From NCBI GenBank assembly GCA_011032825.1, contig JAADJZ010000001.1, positions 2,170,001 through 2,234,000 of the forward strand: a DNA stretch of 64,000 nt. The letters are read 5' to 3'. Both the position numbers and the translations under genes were made by a program. Of this stretch, positions 46,649-57,928 are shown one piece after another; the stretch's first letter is position 1, and each line of letters starts with the position of its first letter. Source of the DNA: Massariosphaeria phaeospora (lineage: Eukaryota > Ascomycota > Dothideomycetes > Pleosporales). The notes below the pieces were generated by a model that worked only from the letters and a program-made list of their open reading frames with translations, had not been told where the DNA came from and searched no databases.

Positions 46649-48233
46649 TCAAAGTGGTAACTCCCACTCACCCTGTTTCCTCGGCCCAGCCAACGCGCTC
46701 GCACCCCTCTTGATAAACCTGCCATAACCCTTCTCACCCAGCAACCCACCACCATCCTTATCCCAAACTAACTTTCCCCTCAGGATCGTATATCTGGGCC
46801 ATTGCTTCACATTGCGTCCTTCGAAGGGTGTGTAGTCAACGTTGTGATGCAACATTTCGTTCGTTAAAGTATACTCCTTCATCTTGCCCGGTGGATACCA
46901 GATGTTGATATCTGCGTCCGATTCTCCCTCAACTAGAGCACCTTTGCGTGGCCACAGGCCATACAGCTTGGCTGGGTTGGATGAGGTCACTTCGACGAAT
47001 TTCTGCACATTGAGGCGGTCAGCGGAAAGGGTAAGAGCGAGACGTGTCTCGATACCGGGGCAACCGTTGGGGATATATTTGAAGTGGCCCTGCGGGTATT
47101 CATCGGTGATGCAAGTCTGTTTCCCTGTAACGTTATCGTTGTATCTGAACGGGCAGTGATCAGAGGATAAGACCGTAAAAGTACCGTTTTCCAGGCCGGT
47201 CCAGATAGCATCGCAATCGGCTTCACTTTCGCGAGGAGGTGGACTGCATACGCATTTCGCGCCTTCGAAGCCAGGCTGATCGAGGTCTTTCTTGGTGAGG
47301 AAAAGATATTGCGGGCATGTTTCTGCGTAAATTGGCAGGCCGCGGTCTTGGGCTGATTTGATCTGAGCTGCGGATGAGGGAGTCGAGACATGCACGATTA
47401 GAATAGGCGTGTCCATGAATTCGGAGAGGCAGATTGCGCGATGCGTAGCTTCAATCTCGGCCATAGGTGGATGGCTAGGTCCGTGATATTTTGGTGCAAA
47501 CAGTTTCCGTTTCTCTAGTTGCGCCGTCATCCAGTCAATAACTTGGCCATTTTCGGCATGAATCATGGTAGTGATTTGCTGGTTTCTGGCTTCGAGGAGG
47601 ACGTCGAGAATCTGGCCGTCGTGAAGTTGGAGGGCCTCGTAAGTCATGTATATTTTGAGTGAGGATATGCCTTCTTCTCGGAGGGTTTTGAATTCCGATA
47701 GTGCGTTTGGGGAGGGATTGCCAACGATGACGTGAAATGAGTAGTCGATGTAGCAAGTATCCTTGGCTCTTGTGTGTGTATCTCGAAGGGTGTCAAGGAG
47801 ACTGTCTTCAGTCTTCTTCTGAGGCGCGAATGTCACCATGGTGGTGGTACCGCCGCATACCGCTGAGCGACTACCTATGAGTGGGAATTAGCTGAAGCTG
47901 CAGCCAGCTATCGCATTTCGGCCACGCACCCGTCTCATAGTTGTCTGCTGTTGAACCCTTCCCGAAAAGAGGAGGTTCGTCAAGATGAACGTGTGCGTCT
48001 ACGCCGCCAGGCTGGATAGCAATCAGTTGTGGCGGTGATCAGGAAGAGAGAGAAGCCACCATCACATATCCACCCTCTGCATCAATCGTCCTCGCCGCTT
48101 TGGCATCCCTCAACTCACCCCTCGGGGCCACCTTCGCGACTTTCTCATCTTTAACCGCAATATCATACTCGTTGGTCTCGCTTTCCGTCACGACGACGCC
48201 GTTGACGATGATCAGGTCGTATTCAGTCGCCAT
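46649..48233 (-). CDS. Dihydropyrimidinase / D-hydantoinase
   Basis: Exons (minus): 48233-48060, 48011-47930, 47874-46649; 493 aa in frame; introns 48 and 55 bp. A metal-dependent amidohydrolase that opens cyclic ureides (dihydropyrimidines, 5-substituted hydantoins) to N-carbamoyl acids. Evidence: N-terminal strand YDLIIVNGVVVTESE, metal ligands in DAHVHLD (His65, His67), carboxylated Lys in SSLKIYMTYEAL (about 159), His in MIHAENGQVIDW and in IVHVSTPSSA, substrate block AETCPQYLFLTK and final metal Asp in VLSSDHCPF. The protein is full length for the family. It is divergent from an N-carbamoyl hydrolase, which would act on its product; together they form a two-step ureide degradation unit. 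Confidence 0.94.
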
Positions 48234-48671
48234 CTCGCAGGACTTCGGGCCGTAGTATCAGACTCAAAATGGGATTGGGCTCGGTATTTATAAGCCATAG
48301 TGTCGATAGTCACCGTAAGGATTGTCGTAGTCATCGATAATGTGCTGTTTGAGGTGCCCGTGCCTTATCCGTGCCCTGGTGCCCCTCCCCTCCTGTATTT
48401 ATTTACCCCGCGCCCAGACCCAGAGCCGGCACCTGCCATCTGTCGTCTTCGTCCGAAGCTCGCCGCCTTATCGACACCACCGCCGCCCCGGCCTCCGCTG
48501 CCGCAGTCGATGGAAGCTCAAGTGCATGATGTCCTGTCATAACCATTTGTCACTCGGAAACTCTCGCCAGCCGAGGATGCCATCGAAAGGCGCGACGAGG
48601 GAGTGGCCAAGTATCAGCACCATGCGCTTGCTCCCCACGGCTGCGCTGTCGCAGCTCTCCCTCGGGTCACC
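48234..48671. promoter_or_regulatory. Bidirectional promoter of the hydantoinase and carbamoylase genes
   Basis: 438 bp between divergent start codons. A TATA-like element (tataaata on the minus strand, 48285-48292) lies 52 bp before the hydantoinase ATG. GATA-type sites cgatag (48304-48309), cgataa (48335-48340) and cgataa on the minus strand (48468-48473), plus one more gataa core near 48365, could mediate nitrogen control. Confidence 0.5.
48285..48292 (-). promoter_or_regulatory. TATA-like element of the hydantoinase gene
   Basis: tataaata read on the minus strand, 52 bp upstream of the ATG. Confidence 0.5.
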
Positions 48672-50032
48672 ATGTCTTCTGCTCCCGCGCTGAGAATCAA
48701 CGCCGACCGACTAAACTCGACGCTCCAGTCGACGTGCACGCAATGGGGCGCTCTCTCCGCCCCGTCCACCGGCATGCGTCGTTTGGCGCTCAGTCAAGAG
48801 GATAAGCACGCGCGGGACTGGCTCGTCCAGGAGTGCACGAGTCTCGGGTGCCGGATCACAATCGACCAGATGGGCAACATCTTCGCAGCACGGCGCGGCA
48901 TGGCTAAGGACAGGATGCTCAGGCAGCCGATAGGCATGGGCAGCCACCTAGACACACAGCCGGCCGGTATGTCGCGCACACTCAGTCGGCACGTCTGAAG
49001 ATTGCATCTGTAGCTAACGAGTCTCCAGGTGGCAGATACGACGGCATACTCGGCGTTCACGCCGCCCTCGAAGTCCTGCGCACCCTCCACGACCACCAAG
49101 TCTGGACACATTCCCCCCTCGCGTTGATCAACTGGACGAACGAGGAAGGCGCCCGATTCCCCGGCGCAATGATGGCCTCTGGTGTCTGGTCGACAAAGTC
49201 CTCAACACCACTCGAGGCCTGCTGGGAGACACGCGACAAGGACGGGGTGCGCATGAAACAAGCTCTCGCAGACACCGGATACCTGGGAGAGACTCCCTGC
49301 GACTACACCGAGAACGGACTGCAAGCCCACTTCGAGCTGCACATCGAGCAGGGACCGATACTGGAAAGAGAAGGAAAGAGCGTGGGTATCGTGACGAGCG
49401 TGCAGGGGATGAAGTGGTTCGCCGTAAGGGTGACGGGGCGTGAAGGCCACTCAGGGACGACGCCGATGCCAGAACGCTCAGATGCGTTGGTCACGGCTTC
49501 CAGGCTGATCGCAGCAGTCCGAGATACTGCGCTCAAAACTGACCTCGGCGTTGCGACCGTGGGCGTCATCCACAGCGACACGTCCAGTCAAGCCACCATC
49601 CCCGCGGGAATCGACTTCACAATCGACATTCGGTGCTCCACGGACGAGATGGTGGATGAGCTTGCCTCGGCAGTATTTGAAGCCTTCGACACCATCATCG
49701 AAGAAGAAAGCAACGGGACTTTGTACGTCGTACAGCGCACATGGGGCCTCCCCGAGTCGAAGTTCCACGAGCACTGTATCGCGGCTGTACGCGCTTCTGC
49801 CGTCCGCGAAGTAGGTGAACAACGAATCATGGACATGAAGAGCCGAGCGGGACACGACAGCGCATGGACTAGCCGGGTATGCCCAACGAGCATGATATTC
49901 GTGCCCAGTAAAGATGGGATATCGCATAATCCGAACGAGTACACGAGTCCGGAGCATTGTGCGCTTGGAGCGCAGATACTCTTAGATTCGGTCCTTCACT
50001 ACGACAAACGGCTGAAACAGGGAGAGTGGTAG
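48672..50032 (+). CDS. N-carbamoyl-amino-acid amidohydrolase / beta-ureidopropionase-like (M20 family)
   Basis: Exons: 48672-48966, 49029-50032; 432 aa in frame; intron 62 bp. The start is the first in-frame ATG (MSSAPALRI). It cleaves the carbamoyl group from N-carbamoyl amino acids, releasing CO2 and ammonia. The M20/M28 metal site is clear: His and Asp in GMGSHLDTQPAGG, Glu pair in NEEGARFPG, His in LHIEQGP, and the C-terminal His in NEYTSPEHC. The dimerisation lid is seen at VRVTGREGHSGTTPM, with the family SRAGHDSAW block near residue 367. These features match hydantoinase/carbamoylase-family amidases including allantoate hydrolases, so allantoate is an alternative substrate. Pairing with the divergent hydantoinase supports carbamoyl-acid hydrolysis. 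Confidence 0.93.
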
Positions 50033-50055
50033 ACGCATACCTCTTCACTCTGCAT

Positions 50056-51912
50056 CTAGTCACCGACCATCTTTTTCCCCTTCAAGGGCTCGATTTCCGT
50101 CACCGCAAACCATTTGCCCTGCCAGTAGTCCTTCCACGACTCCCACAACACCTCTCGCCTTTTCCAGTTTCGCTCATTCATCTTCTCATCATCCGCCATA
50201 CTCCTCTCCACCCACCCGTCTCGATCATCTGCCACCATGATAATCTCTTTTCCCTCATGGCCCTCCTTGATCTGATACCTACTCCACGGCTCTTCACCTA
50301 CTGTGACCGTATTCCACAACTGCGCGTGCCGCGTGGAAATATCCTTCAGCTTCTGCAGCGGATAGCGGAATTGCATTGTTTTGAAGACAAAGTACACGTC
50401 TACCCAATGGTGCGTGGTCTGATACAGAGGAGACCCTATGAAAGGGTTGCGAACGTCGAAGATGTAACGGTAGACGCGTTTATTGGTGTGGGTGGAGAGG
50501 TACGTGGCTAAGGCGTGAGTTGAAGCTGTGGAGGGGTTAGCTGAGCTTTTGAATACGTGGACAGAGGAGACGGGGTGGCTAGGGCACGAACCGTCGAATA
50601 TAACATCTCCAAGCCATTGTGCGGCTGAAGTGAGAAACAGATTGTGGTCCATTCCTGGCGTGACACGATATGCCTCCATTACGAGCGCCGCGTTCTGTTC
50701 GCCTACCTGCTGTGCTATGGCGTCTCTGAAGTTTTTTGGTGTCAGCACGGATAATGCTCCGAACATCACGCCCTGTGGTTTGTCAGAAGGGTTTTCTTGC
50801 TTTCTTCTACTCACGGCAGACTTTCGGGATGAAACATACCTCGAACCCCGTACCCCCAAGCACAATATCATTAACCCAGTCACATATGCTCAGCAACTCT
50901 GGGATGCGGTCCCAAGTTACATTCCCCACATCCTGGCCATACCAGTCCTTGTCTTCGACGGGGAACCACGTAGTACGCTCTTCGGTCAACGCGGCGCTCG
51001 CTTCCACAATCTTCTCCACATCTAGCTTCCTAAGCTGCTCCATTGCATCATTGCTATCCTCAGCAATGTCGAGTTTTTTCAGCAGCCGCAGATAGTTCTT
51101 ATCCGCTTCGGCGGTAGGCATGGGCGCCGTCGAGGGCCCAATAATGCCCGACATGAGAATTACACGCTGGAACAACGGACCGGAGGGCGGGGGAGCGGCG
51201 AGCATGTGATAGCAAATCGACAAGGCGCCTGCGGATTCTCCGAACGCCGTGATCTTCCCCTTGTCGCCTCCGAATCCACCGATAAACTTCTGAATCCACA
51301 GGAGCGCGTTCCGCTGGTCGTAGAACCCAAATCCAGTCTCCTGGGTCGGCGTGCGCATGAATCCGAGCGCGCCGAGTCGGTATTGCATGGAGATGGATAT
51401 CAGAGGTTTGGAGTCGGAAACGGATTGCTGGACCATGAGGGCGGTGTTATGGGAAGCGTTGATTTTGCCGAGGTGGAAGCCGCCGCCGTGGATGTAGACG
51501 GCTACAGGGAGATTGGTGAGGTTGGATCCGGGTTGGAAACATACGAGTGGGACGTTGACCTGGACGATAAGGCATTTGAATTCATCGCTGGAGAGGGGCT
51601 CCGGTTCGTCGGGGTGTTCGCCGCCGCTGGTGGCTTCGTTGCTGAATACATGGGGGCATGCGTAGCTAGGGGGGTTGTTAGGTACCTATGTTTATGGATG
51701 TGCGCGATATGTAAATACCCAGGCTTGGTGAAGTCGCGATTGGTGTCGTTCAAGTTCTCGAGAAGTATGGACTTTTTGAATCGGGCGGGGATGGTTGCGT
51801 AGGGCACAGCTCGGAACTGGACGACATCGTTGGGGGAGACAAGACCGGTCATGGGACCCAGCTCTGGGTGGTCGAATGTAAAAGACCGAGGGGAAAGTTG
51901 GTCCTGCGCCAT
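50056..51912 (-). CDS. Type-B carboxylesterase, intracellular
   Basis: Exons (minus): 51912-51719, 51665-50840, 50772-50056; 578 aa in frame; introns 53 and 67 bp. An alpha/beta-hydrolase: oxyanion block VAVYIHGGGFHLG, QYRLGALGF, the nucleophile Ser in TAFGESAGALS, and a candidate His in TTHHWVDVYFVF. There is no signal peptide, so it is probably cytosolic, unlike most secreted members. It is 23 bp from the carbamoylase stop codon on the opposite strand, so their 3' ends almost touch. In this setting it could de-esterify a pathway substrate or product (inference). Not obviously related to the truncated esterase at the left edge. Confidence 0.9.
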
Positions 51913-53765
51913 GATGTTCGAGAGCTGAGATGAGTCTTTCGATTAGATATAGAGAGAAAACAACATGGAAGAGAAAGTTGGACACTTCATGCAAGACAGA
52001 GAGAGCCCGCGGTAAGGGATAAAGCTGGTATTTGACTGCTAAGTATAAGCTTACCCACGAGGGCGCCGTTCATGTAGGAAAGGGCGTCAGAGGCAGGGGT
52101 GGGACTCGCGAAGTTGCTGTAGTTAGGTTTAACTGCGCAAGCGTGGTAAGCTATGAGATTTCCATTCCAAACTCGTGGAACAAGGCCCGCAGACCCGGCT
52201 AAATGGGCCAATTTGTGTAGTTTGTATTGGTGGCATTGGTTGACTAGAAGCGACGGAGAAGTATCCGGACTCCAGGGCTGGATTGCCCCACCGGCGCATG
52301 GGGAAGTCTTCGGCGACCGGGCTGATCGAAAGTCCGATGCGACTCGTCCGCTCAGATGTACGGAACGGTGTCTTGATTCCTTGAATAAGCAATATACCTT
52401 TCAACGGACTTGGTAGACCTGGAGGTCCTCTGACGTCGCGGTCGCGCCGGAAAGGTACTAGTAATGTGTTAGTCATCATCCACTAATCTCATCGACAGGA
52501 AACTGCATCGCCGAAGCCGTCCTCGCCTTCCATCTCAACTAGGCACTCCTAAGTTCGGCCATAAGTTTACGATAACTTGGATGCTATCATTCGCAGACGG
52601 GACATATATCGCTACAACAGCAGCAGCTGTGCCTAGCGTTGAGTTTAGTTCGACCTCGGGAGTCCGTTGAGCTTGTCCATTTGGCCCCGCCTTCTTAGGA
52701 TGGGTATGTCAATGTCCTAGAGCTGGGTGATAATACCCGATGGTATGTAGCAATCCTACTACGGCGCTATTTCTCTAACGGACACTAGACATCGGTCTCA
52801 CCCAAAACTTGCCTTCGAAAAACACGCCGAACACTCGTTTCGCCGACATGGCCGTGCCATGGCATTCTTCCCTCGCAGCTCCGCAATGCTGTATCGATCC
52901 GAACCACCGTTTCCCTCGCCCAGCAATGTTCGCTTCTCAACAAATGGTCAACTATGACAAGGATAGGAATCGGGTTCCGGCAGGTGTTTGACGGGAAATT
53001 TAAAGGATACAAGATGGGAGTTTGCTGAAACAAAGATATCAGGACGAGGCGGTTAGGCAGGACTGGAGCTCGAGGCCTAGCATGTCCTAGCTGCGATTGA
53101 GCTGTTAGGCGGCATAAGAATAAAGAGGCACGGGGGTGGGTGGGTTTAAGACATCGAGCATGGCGATACAAGATTAAGAGCATCATAAAATGCAAACATA
53201 TCATTGGTGCTGATGGTAGGAGATGCTGCGTGCAGCAGGTAACGGATCCCTTCTGCAAACGGATCTGTGAGTGAAGATATCCGGGTATAAGGCAAATATT
53301 GGAGGGGAACAACCAACAGTGAGCTCGGCAAGGGCGACCTCCAGGTTGTCCTTCTCATCTTCAATCGTTTGTTTGGACTCGCCAGTAGCGGAATGTCGTC
53401 ACATTTCACGCCTTGACCTTCGATGAAGATCCCGGTTTACTGAGTACGCCTGGTCGCTACGGTTGGATAAATGGGGAGTAGAGGTAGTATCGCCATATAT
53501 ATACGAAGAACGACCACCAAACCCCAGAGCTTAGCATTCCCAATTCCAGATTGGTTTCCTTCGTTCGGGATATAAGCTCGTTGGAATGCGCTTGCTTGAG
53601 AGAGCTTTCCACAGAGATTGTAGCATGCATTCCCTTTTCCTGCTTTCCTACTCAGTTTTACACAAGTCTACTTTCAGTTCCTTCGTCAGGAAACCGTACA
53701 ACTATCGAGCAATATGTCAGCGTTCACCCCAATCAGCACAATGATTGTCCACGGACCTACATTAA
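51913..53765. other. Gene-poor region with no supported gene
   Basis: 1.85 kb including the esterase promoter. A weak CGG-N3-CCG element lies at 52311-52319. Short frames at 52129-52479 and 52785-53312 have no family features. Confidence 0.5.
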
Positions 53766-54011
53766 TCAGGCCAATTCATAGATCCCATAGCACCGTTTCC
53801 TCCGTCGGTGCATGTGTCGGAGCTGCAGTGCAGCTATCGCCAGTCCGATGGCTGCCATCAGAACTCCGAGGATGCCGAAGGTAATGGTGATGGTAGGTGT
53901 TTCGGCGGTAGTGGGAGCGGACAAGATGGTAAGAACTGGTAGTGCTGAACTGACTGCTGTCGATGCGAGCAATGCGGAACAGTCCCTGCTGGAGATGGTT
54001 GCCGTAGACAT
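53766..54011 (-). CDS. Possible small single-pass membrane protein
   Basis: An 81-aa frame from the ATG of MSTATISSRDC. The N-terminal 40 residues are Ser/Thr/Ala-rich; residues about 45-66 (ITITFGILGVLMAAIGLAIA) form one strong transmembrane helix followed by a basic stop-transfer stretch RHMHRRRKR. This composition is unlike random frames here and resembles small hypothetical membrane proteins of ascomycetes, but I recognise no family and cannot exclude chance. A longer overlapping frame on the same strand lacks any such features. Confidence 0.4.
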   Translation of the reverse strand: MSTATISSRDCSALLASTAVSSALPVLTILSAPTTAETPTITITFGILGVLMAAIGLAIAALQLRHMHRRRKRCYGIYELA

Positions 54012-54405
54012 CCTGTGTTTCGGCAAACTGCTGAGTCGTACGCTTTATATCGACAAGAGTACTTTTTCTGAATGTACACAGCCGGTTAGGAGATGTGCGG
54101 ATGGGTTTGCGCGGCTGTCTATCCGCCTGGGGGTTGAAGACGTCCGGGTATAATTGGGTGGCTGTCTGGGGGGTTTGAGAGTAAAGACACCAAGAATTCC
54201 AATCAGACGATGAATTGGGCCGAGTGCTTGGCTCGGATCTGAGGATGCGCCGCAATGACAGCACTAAAAGATCGCAGGATAAGCGATGGCAGAAGCGTAC
54301 CAATAGTTGCGGCTCGTGGAATTTGCGAAGACTAACAAGACTACAATTTCTTAGACAGCATAGCAGACGAGATCAAAGCCTTATAACAATTTAGTTCTCT
54401 AAAAA

Positions 54406-54463
54406 GATACGGCCGTAAGGCGCATGCACGGAAGGATACGACCGTAAGACGCATGCACGGAGC
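54406..54463. repeat. Two tandem copies of a 29-bp unit
   Basis: Copies 54406-54434 and 54435-54463 both contain gcatgcacgga; most differences between them are G-to-A changes. Confidence 0.9.
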
Positions 54464-54476
54464 TGGGATTTTGACC

Positions 54477-54873
54477 TGCGAAAAGGTGCGAAAGCTCTGA
54501 GACTGCGAAAAGTGCGATCATTGGGCTGACCATCTAGGTATTGCTGCAGTGCGCTGTGGCTTTCCGTGGGATCAGGGGGTCACTCAGATCTACTCTAGCT
54601 GCTCGCTGTCACGTCTTCTTGACCGGCAGGGGAAAGTGCGATCAAGTGCGACCGGATTGATGAAGTGCGAAACGATGCTGCGGGTGCGACAAAGTGCGAC
54701 GAAATGCGAGTGGAAGCTGATAGGACAAGGAGCTCCCTCACAGCCGCACTCGTCAGCTCGTATTTTTTGGCTACATATGCAAGAAGAAGGCGAAGTGCCC
54801 GGCCGAGCTTAAGAGTGCAGTGGCTGCCTGCCGCACTTGTTCGCAGTTTTCGCGCTTCTTCGCACCTCTCGCA
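54477..54873. repeat. Array of TGCGA motifs with opposite orientation at the right end
   Basis: Ten TGCGA pentamers read on the plus strand between 54477 and 54709, often as aagtgcga; three copies on the minus strand lie at 54841-54873, with related gcact or gcacttg elements near 54744 and 54832. The left gactgcgaaaagtgcg resembles the right arm read in reverse (actgcgaacaagtgcg). This looks like subterminal repeats of a small transposable element or a protein-binding array. Confidence 0.6.
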
Positions 54874-55261
54874 CCAACGTCCTTCGCCGCAGCTTTGCAC
54901 TTGTCCCATTTGACTGTTTACGGCTACTGCCACATTACCTTCTCTGCCTCTTTGTGTCGTGTGTGATTGTTGCAGCGTCCTTCGTCCAGTGGTCTCTGCC
55001 TTGCAACTAATCTGTTACCATATTGAGTACCAAAAACCTTTGGGAGATAACTATTATCTTGGTATCTTGTTGGAGCGCATGAGTAAGTGTATCTCGAATA
55101 GCGACGAATTTCTTCACGGCCCTGACTAACGATTGCAGAGAAGTCTGGACGCCCCTGCCACTCGATACACCGTCACCTCCACTCCAGAATCCTGGTGTCC
55201 ACGTATTGATTATCCTATAGCATCATATTGAAGTGTCAGTTTCTTAACAGATATCAAGAAC

Positions 55262-56918
55262 ATGATGCAAAGAAGTGGTAAACGGCCACACAGCCAGCCC
55301 TTCAGTCCCTCATCTGCATCCGCGCGGAAAGGCCGAAAGCTTGACCTGGTCAAGTGTGACAGGTGTCGGATCGACAAGCAGAAGGTAAGTTAAGTCCATT
55401 CAACTTCAACAGGTTACTATTGGAGTTATGCTAACAGCAGTCAGTGTGGTCCAAACAATCGAGTGTGGCCTGCTAAGTGCAATCGGTGTATCTTGAAGGA
55501 TCTTCCATGCTCAGAAGGCAAGCGAGTTGAGCGCAAATCGAAGCATGTGGATGTGCAAACACCAAAGCAACTAGTCGTTGAATCACGAGGCGCTGATGAC
55601 CATCCGACAGAGATCAATCGCTGGTGAGAACACTTCCCGATGTACGCCAGCTATTCCCTAATTGAATATACTTAGGCTGTTCCTATTGAGTTTTCGAAAG
55701 ATCATGCGGAACGCGAAGTTCAGCCTGTATAATCTAAAGCGTGAGATGACAACCCCATTCGGCAAACTGTTGTTTGGAGACGCTACACCACTTGAGCACA
55801 AGGCTGCGCATTTCCACCAGTTTATCGACTTCTTGTATCTCCTAGATGACCAATTTCTCCTTGGGACCGACAAGATAAAGGCTTCGGAATCATGCATGCA
55901 AACTCCGACTTTTCTTTCTTGCCTGATGCAACGATCCATGACGAATGAACTCTGGGACATGGAATGTACCCACTGCTACCCTCACACTACCACATATTCC
56001 AACGGAAACGACGACGACTTTGCTAGCGAGTTTCTGTCCACCATCCAACGACTACAACACATAATTCGCGAGAATGATTCCAACCATAACCAAGATGAAC
56101 TACATGAGAGCCCATGGCTTGAGGAACTTTTCGATATTGTGCAGTACACAGCAACCGCTGTGCTCAAAGATCTTAACATTTACAACGATTTACCCACTAT
56201 ATCACGGGGCTGTATCGGCTTCATACCGGACAATCTCTACGAGTATATTAGCGTTGTAGCTACGTACGACCTTTTCGGAAGGACCAAACTCCAACGAGCA
56301 CTGGATAGTACATCCTCTACTGATGCGGCATATTTCCATTCAAATTGCGACTCAATGCAGAGGTCATTGGAAATTGGCAAACAAGATATGCTTGGTCGAA
56401 CAGCATTACATGTTGCATGCCAGAAGAACTGGTACGAGACAGCTAGAATGATATACAGTAAATCCAACGGTATGGGCGCTAATGAGCCAACAATCTACGG
56501 CCACGTTCCACTACACTACGCAGCGGCTAATGGGTCAATACCAATTTGCAAACTGTTGCTCGACAACGCTGGTATCTCATATGACCCGCATCCACTCGAC
56601 TGCTTGGGCAACAGCCCACTCTTCTATGCCGTAGCAAACAAGCATACCGAAACGGTCAAATTTCTACTGTCCAAGTACAAACTGATAACTGGCGACCAAC
56701 ATTCTGAAGCACTCAGCTCCCTTCTTTTTGAAGCCATTCGAACAGGTAGTGAAGATATCGTGGGGCTATTTGTGCAGCGTGGTGCCAGCCTCTGGCAATT
56801 CAAAGGTGCGGAAACCACTTTGTCTTACGCTAGAAAGTCGGGAAACTCGAAGATTCTAGACATCTTGGAGGGCGCAGCTCAACAACAACTTGTGTCACAG
56901 CTCAGAGTCGCTACTTAG
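55262..56918 (+). CDS. Zn2Cys6-ankyrin fusion regulator
   Basis: Exons: 55262-55384, 55445-55623, 55676-56918; 514 aa in frame; introns 60 and 52 bp. Cys at 32, 35, 42, 53, 56 and 63 form a zinc cluster (C-x2-C-x6-C-x10-C-x2-C-x6-C) in KCDRCRIDKQKC and KCNRCILKDLPC; the ten-residue middle loop is longer than in classic Gal4-type clusters. A helical central region follows, then about four ankyrin repeats from residue 350 (GRTALHVACQKNWYETARMI, GHVPLHYAAANGSIPICKLL, GNSPLFYAVANKHTETVKFL). Fusions of this kind are known in Dothideomycetes, often in multicopy families. The gene lies next to a polyketide synthase and might regulate it (inference); there is no conventional fungal transcription factor middle domain. 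Confidence 0.88.
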
Positions 56919-57868
56919 GAATGGGAATCATCACATGCGTACCAAGGTTGTTGAGTTGGGTCATGGATAAAAGTTTGCGCGAATGCTCAAGGGGAGGATT
57001 TGGGTCATGACCCGCTCAAAAAGAATGCATTTCAGCAATAAATGAGCGCAAAGGCTGTCGAGAGTTGGGAGCTAAATGCAAGGAGAAAGGCGAACTCATA
57101 GACTTAGGCCTGTGCCTAGTCAAGATTTCAGTGGACGTAGGATGCGTTATTGGAGTGTGCAGTTTTCATAGAATAGACTATTAACCAGCGACTGCAGCTA
57201 GGAAAAGGGAATAGAGCTCAGCCACTGGTACCGCAGCACAAACGATGGTAGGTTCCATCCCCAGAGCCCTGTTAACTGGACTCTGGAAACTCTCTGGGGG
57301 AGTGGGTATTACGACACTGACACAAACCGCTGTGGATGCTTCCCTAGGTTTGTGATTCGAGTATGTAATACACTAAGCCAATTCCTTTTTAGAGTTAAAC
57401 ACTCCAAACGTTTGAAACATGGAATCGAGGTATTACAAACGCATGCCGGCCTAGTTGAGGGGAAATCGAGAGAGACTAGTTTCGCCCAATGCTCTGCCGG
57501 GGCGAGACTGACAAGCAAGGCTACCTCAATAATGTAGAATTAATACAAAGCACCTGTGACCGGAACTGTTCTAGCATAAAAATCCAGGAAGCTGTTAAGG
57601 TATCGTGATCTAATGCCAATCTGGGTATTTGGGGCGGAAACATCGCTAACTGTACAAGTACGTAGCGTCTTGGCAGTGCGCTGCACCTCGATCTTTCGCC
57701 TGTTTCGCTCCTGACGTCGGTCCTACACCTACCGCCAGTCATCGCTACGTTTTGAGCCAGCCAATTCTTAAATCTGTTGTGCATTGCTCTATACTGATGA
57801 ACTTAAGTGTGTTGTCTATATACATGTTTTCGATCTCGCACTCGTCTATTCCCTCAACGGGTCCGCTG
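56919..57868. other. Intergenic region, no gene seen
   Basis: Just under 1 kb between the convergent regulator and polyketide synthase genes; no coding frame supported. Confidence 0.5.
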
Positions 57869-57928
57869 CTTCAACCCTCCGTCCACTGCTTCAGCCCTCC
57901 GTCCACTGCTTCAGCAATCCATCCACTG
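57869..57928. repeat. Minisatellite, three 20-bp units
   Basis: Units 57869-57888, 57889-57908 and 57909-57928; the last is the most diverged. The polyketide synthase stop codon (57891-57893) lies in the middle unit. Confidence 0.95.

Larger units (their letters stand above)
54012..55261. other. Gene-poor region upstream of the ankyrin regulator
   Basis: 1.25 kb with the repeats listed above and no supported gene; it includes the promoter of the Zn2Cys6-ankyrin gene. Confidence 0.5.

Noticed and set aside
53776..54303. 175-aa open frame on the minus strand
   Set aside because: No domain, signal or helix; it overlaps the more credible 81-aa membrane frame in another phase.
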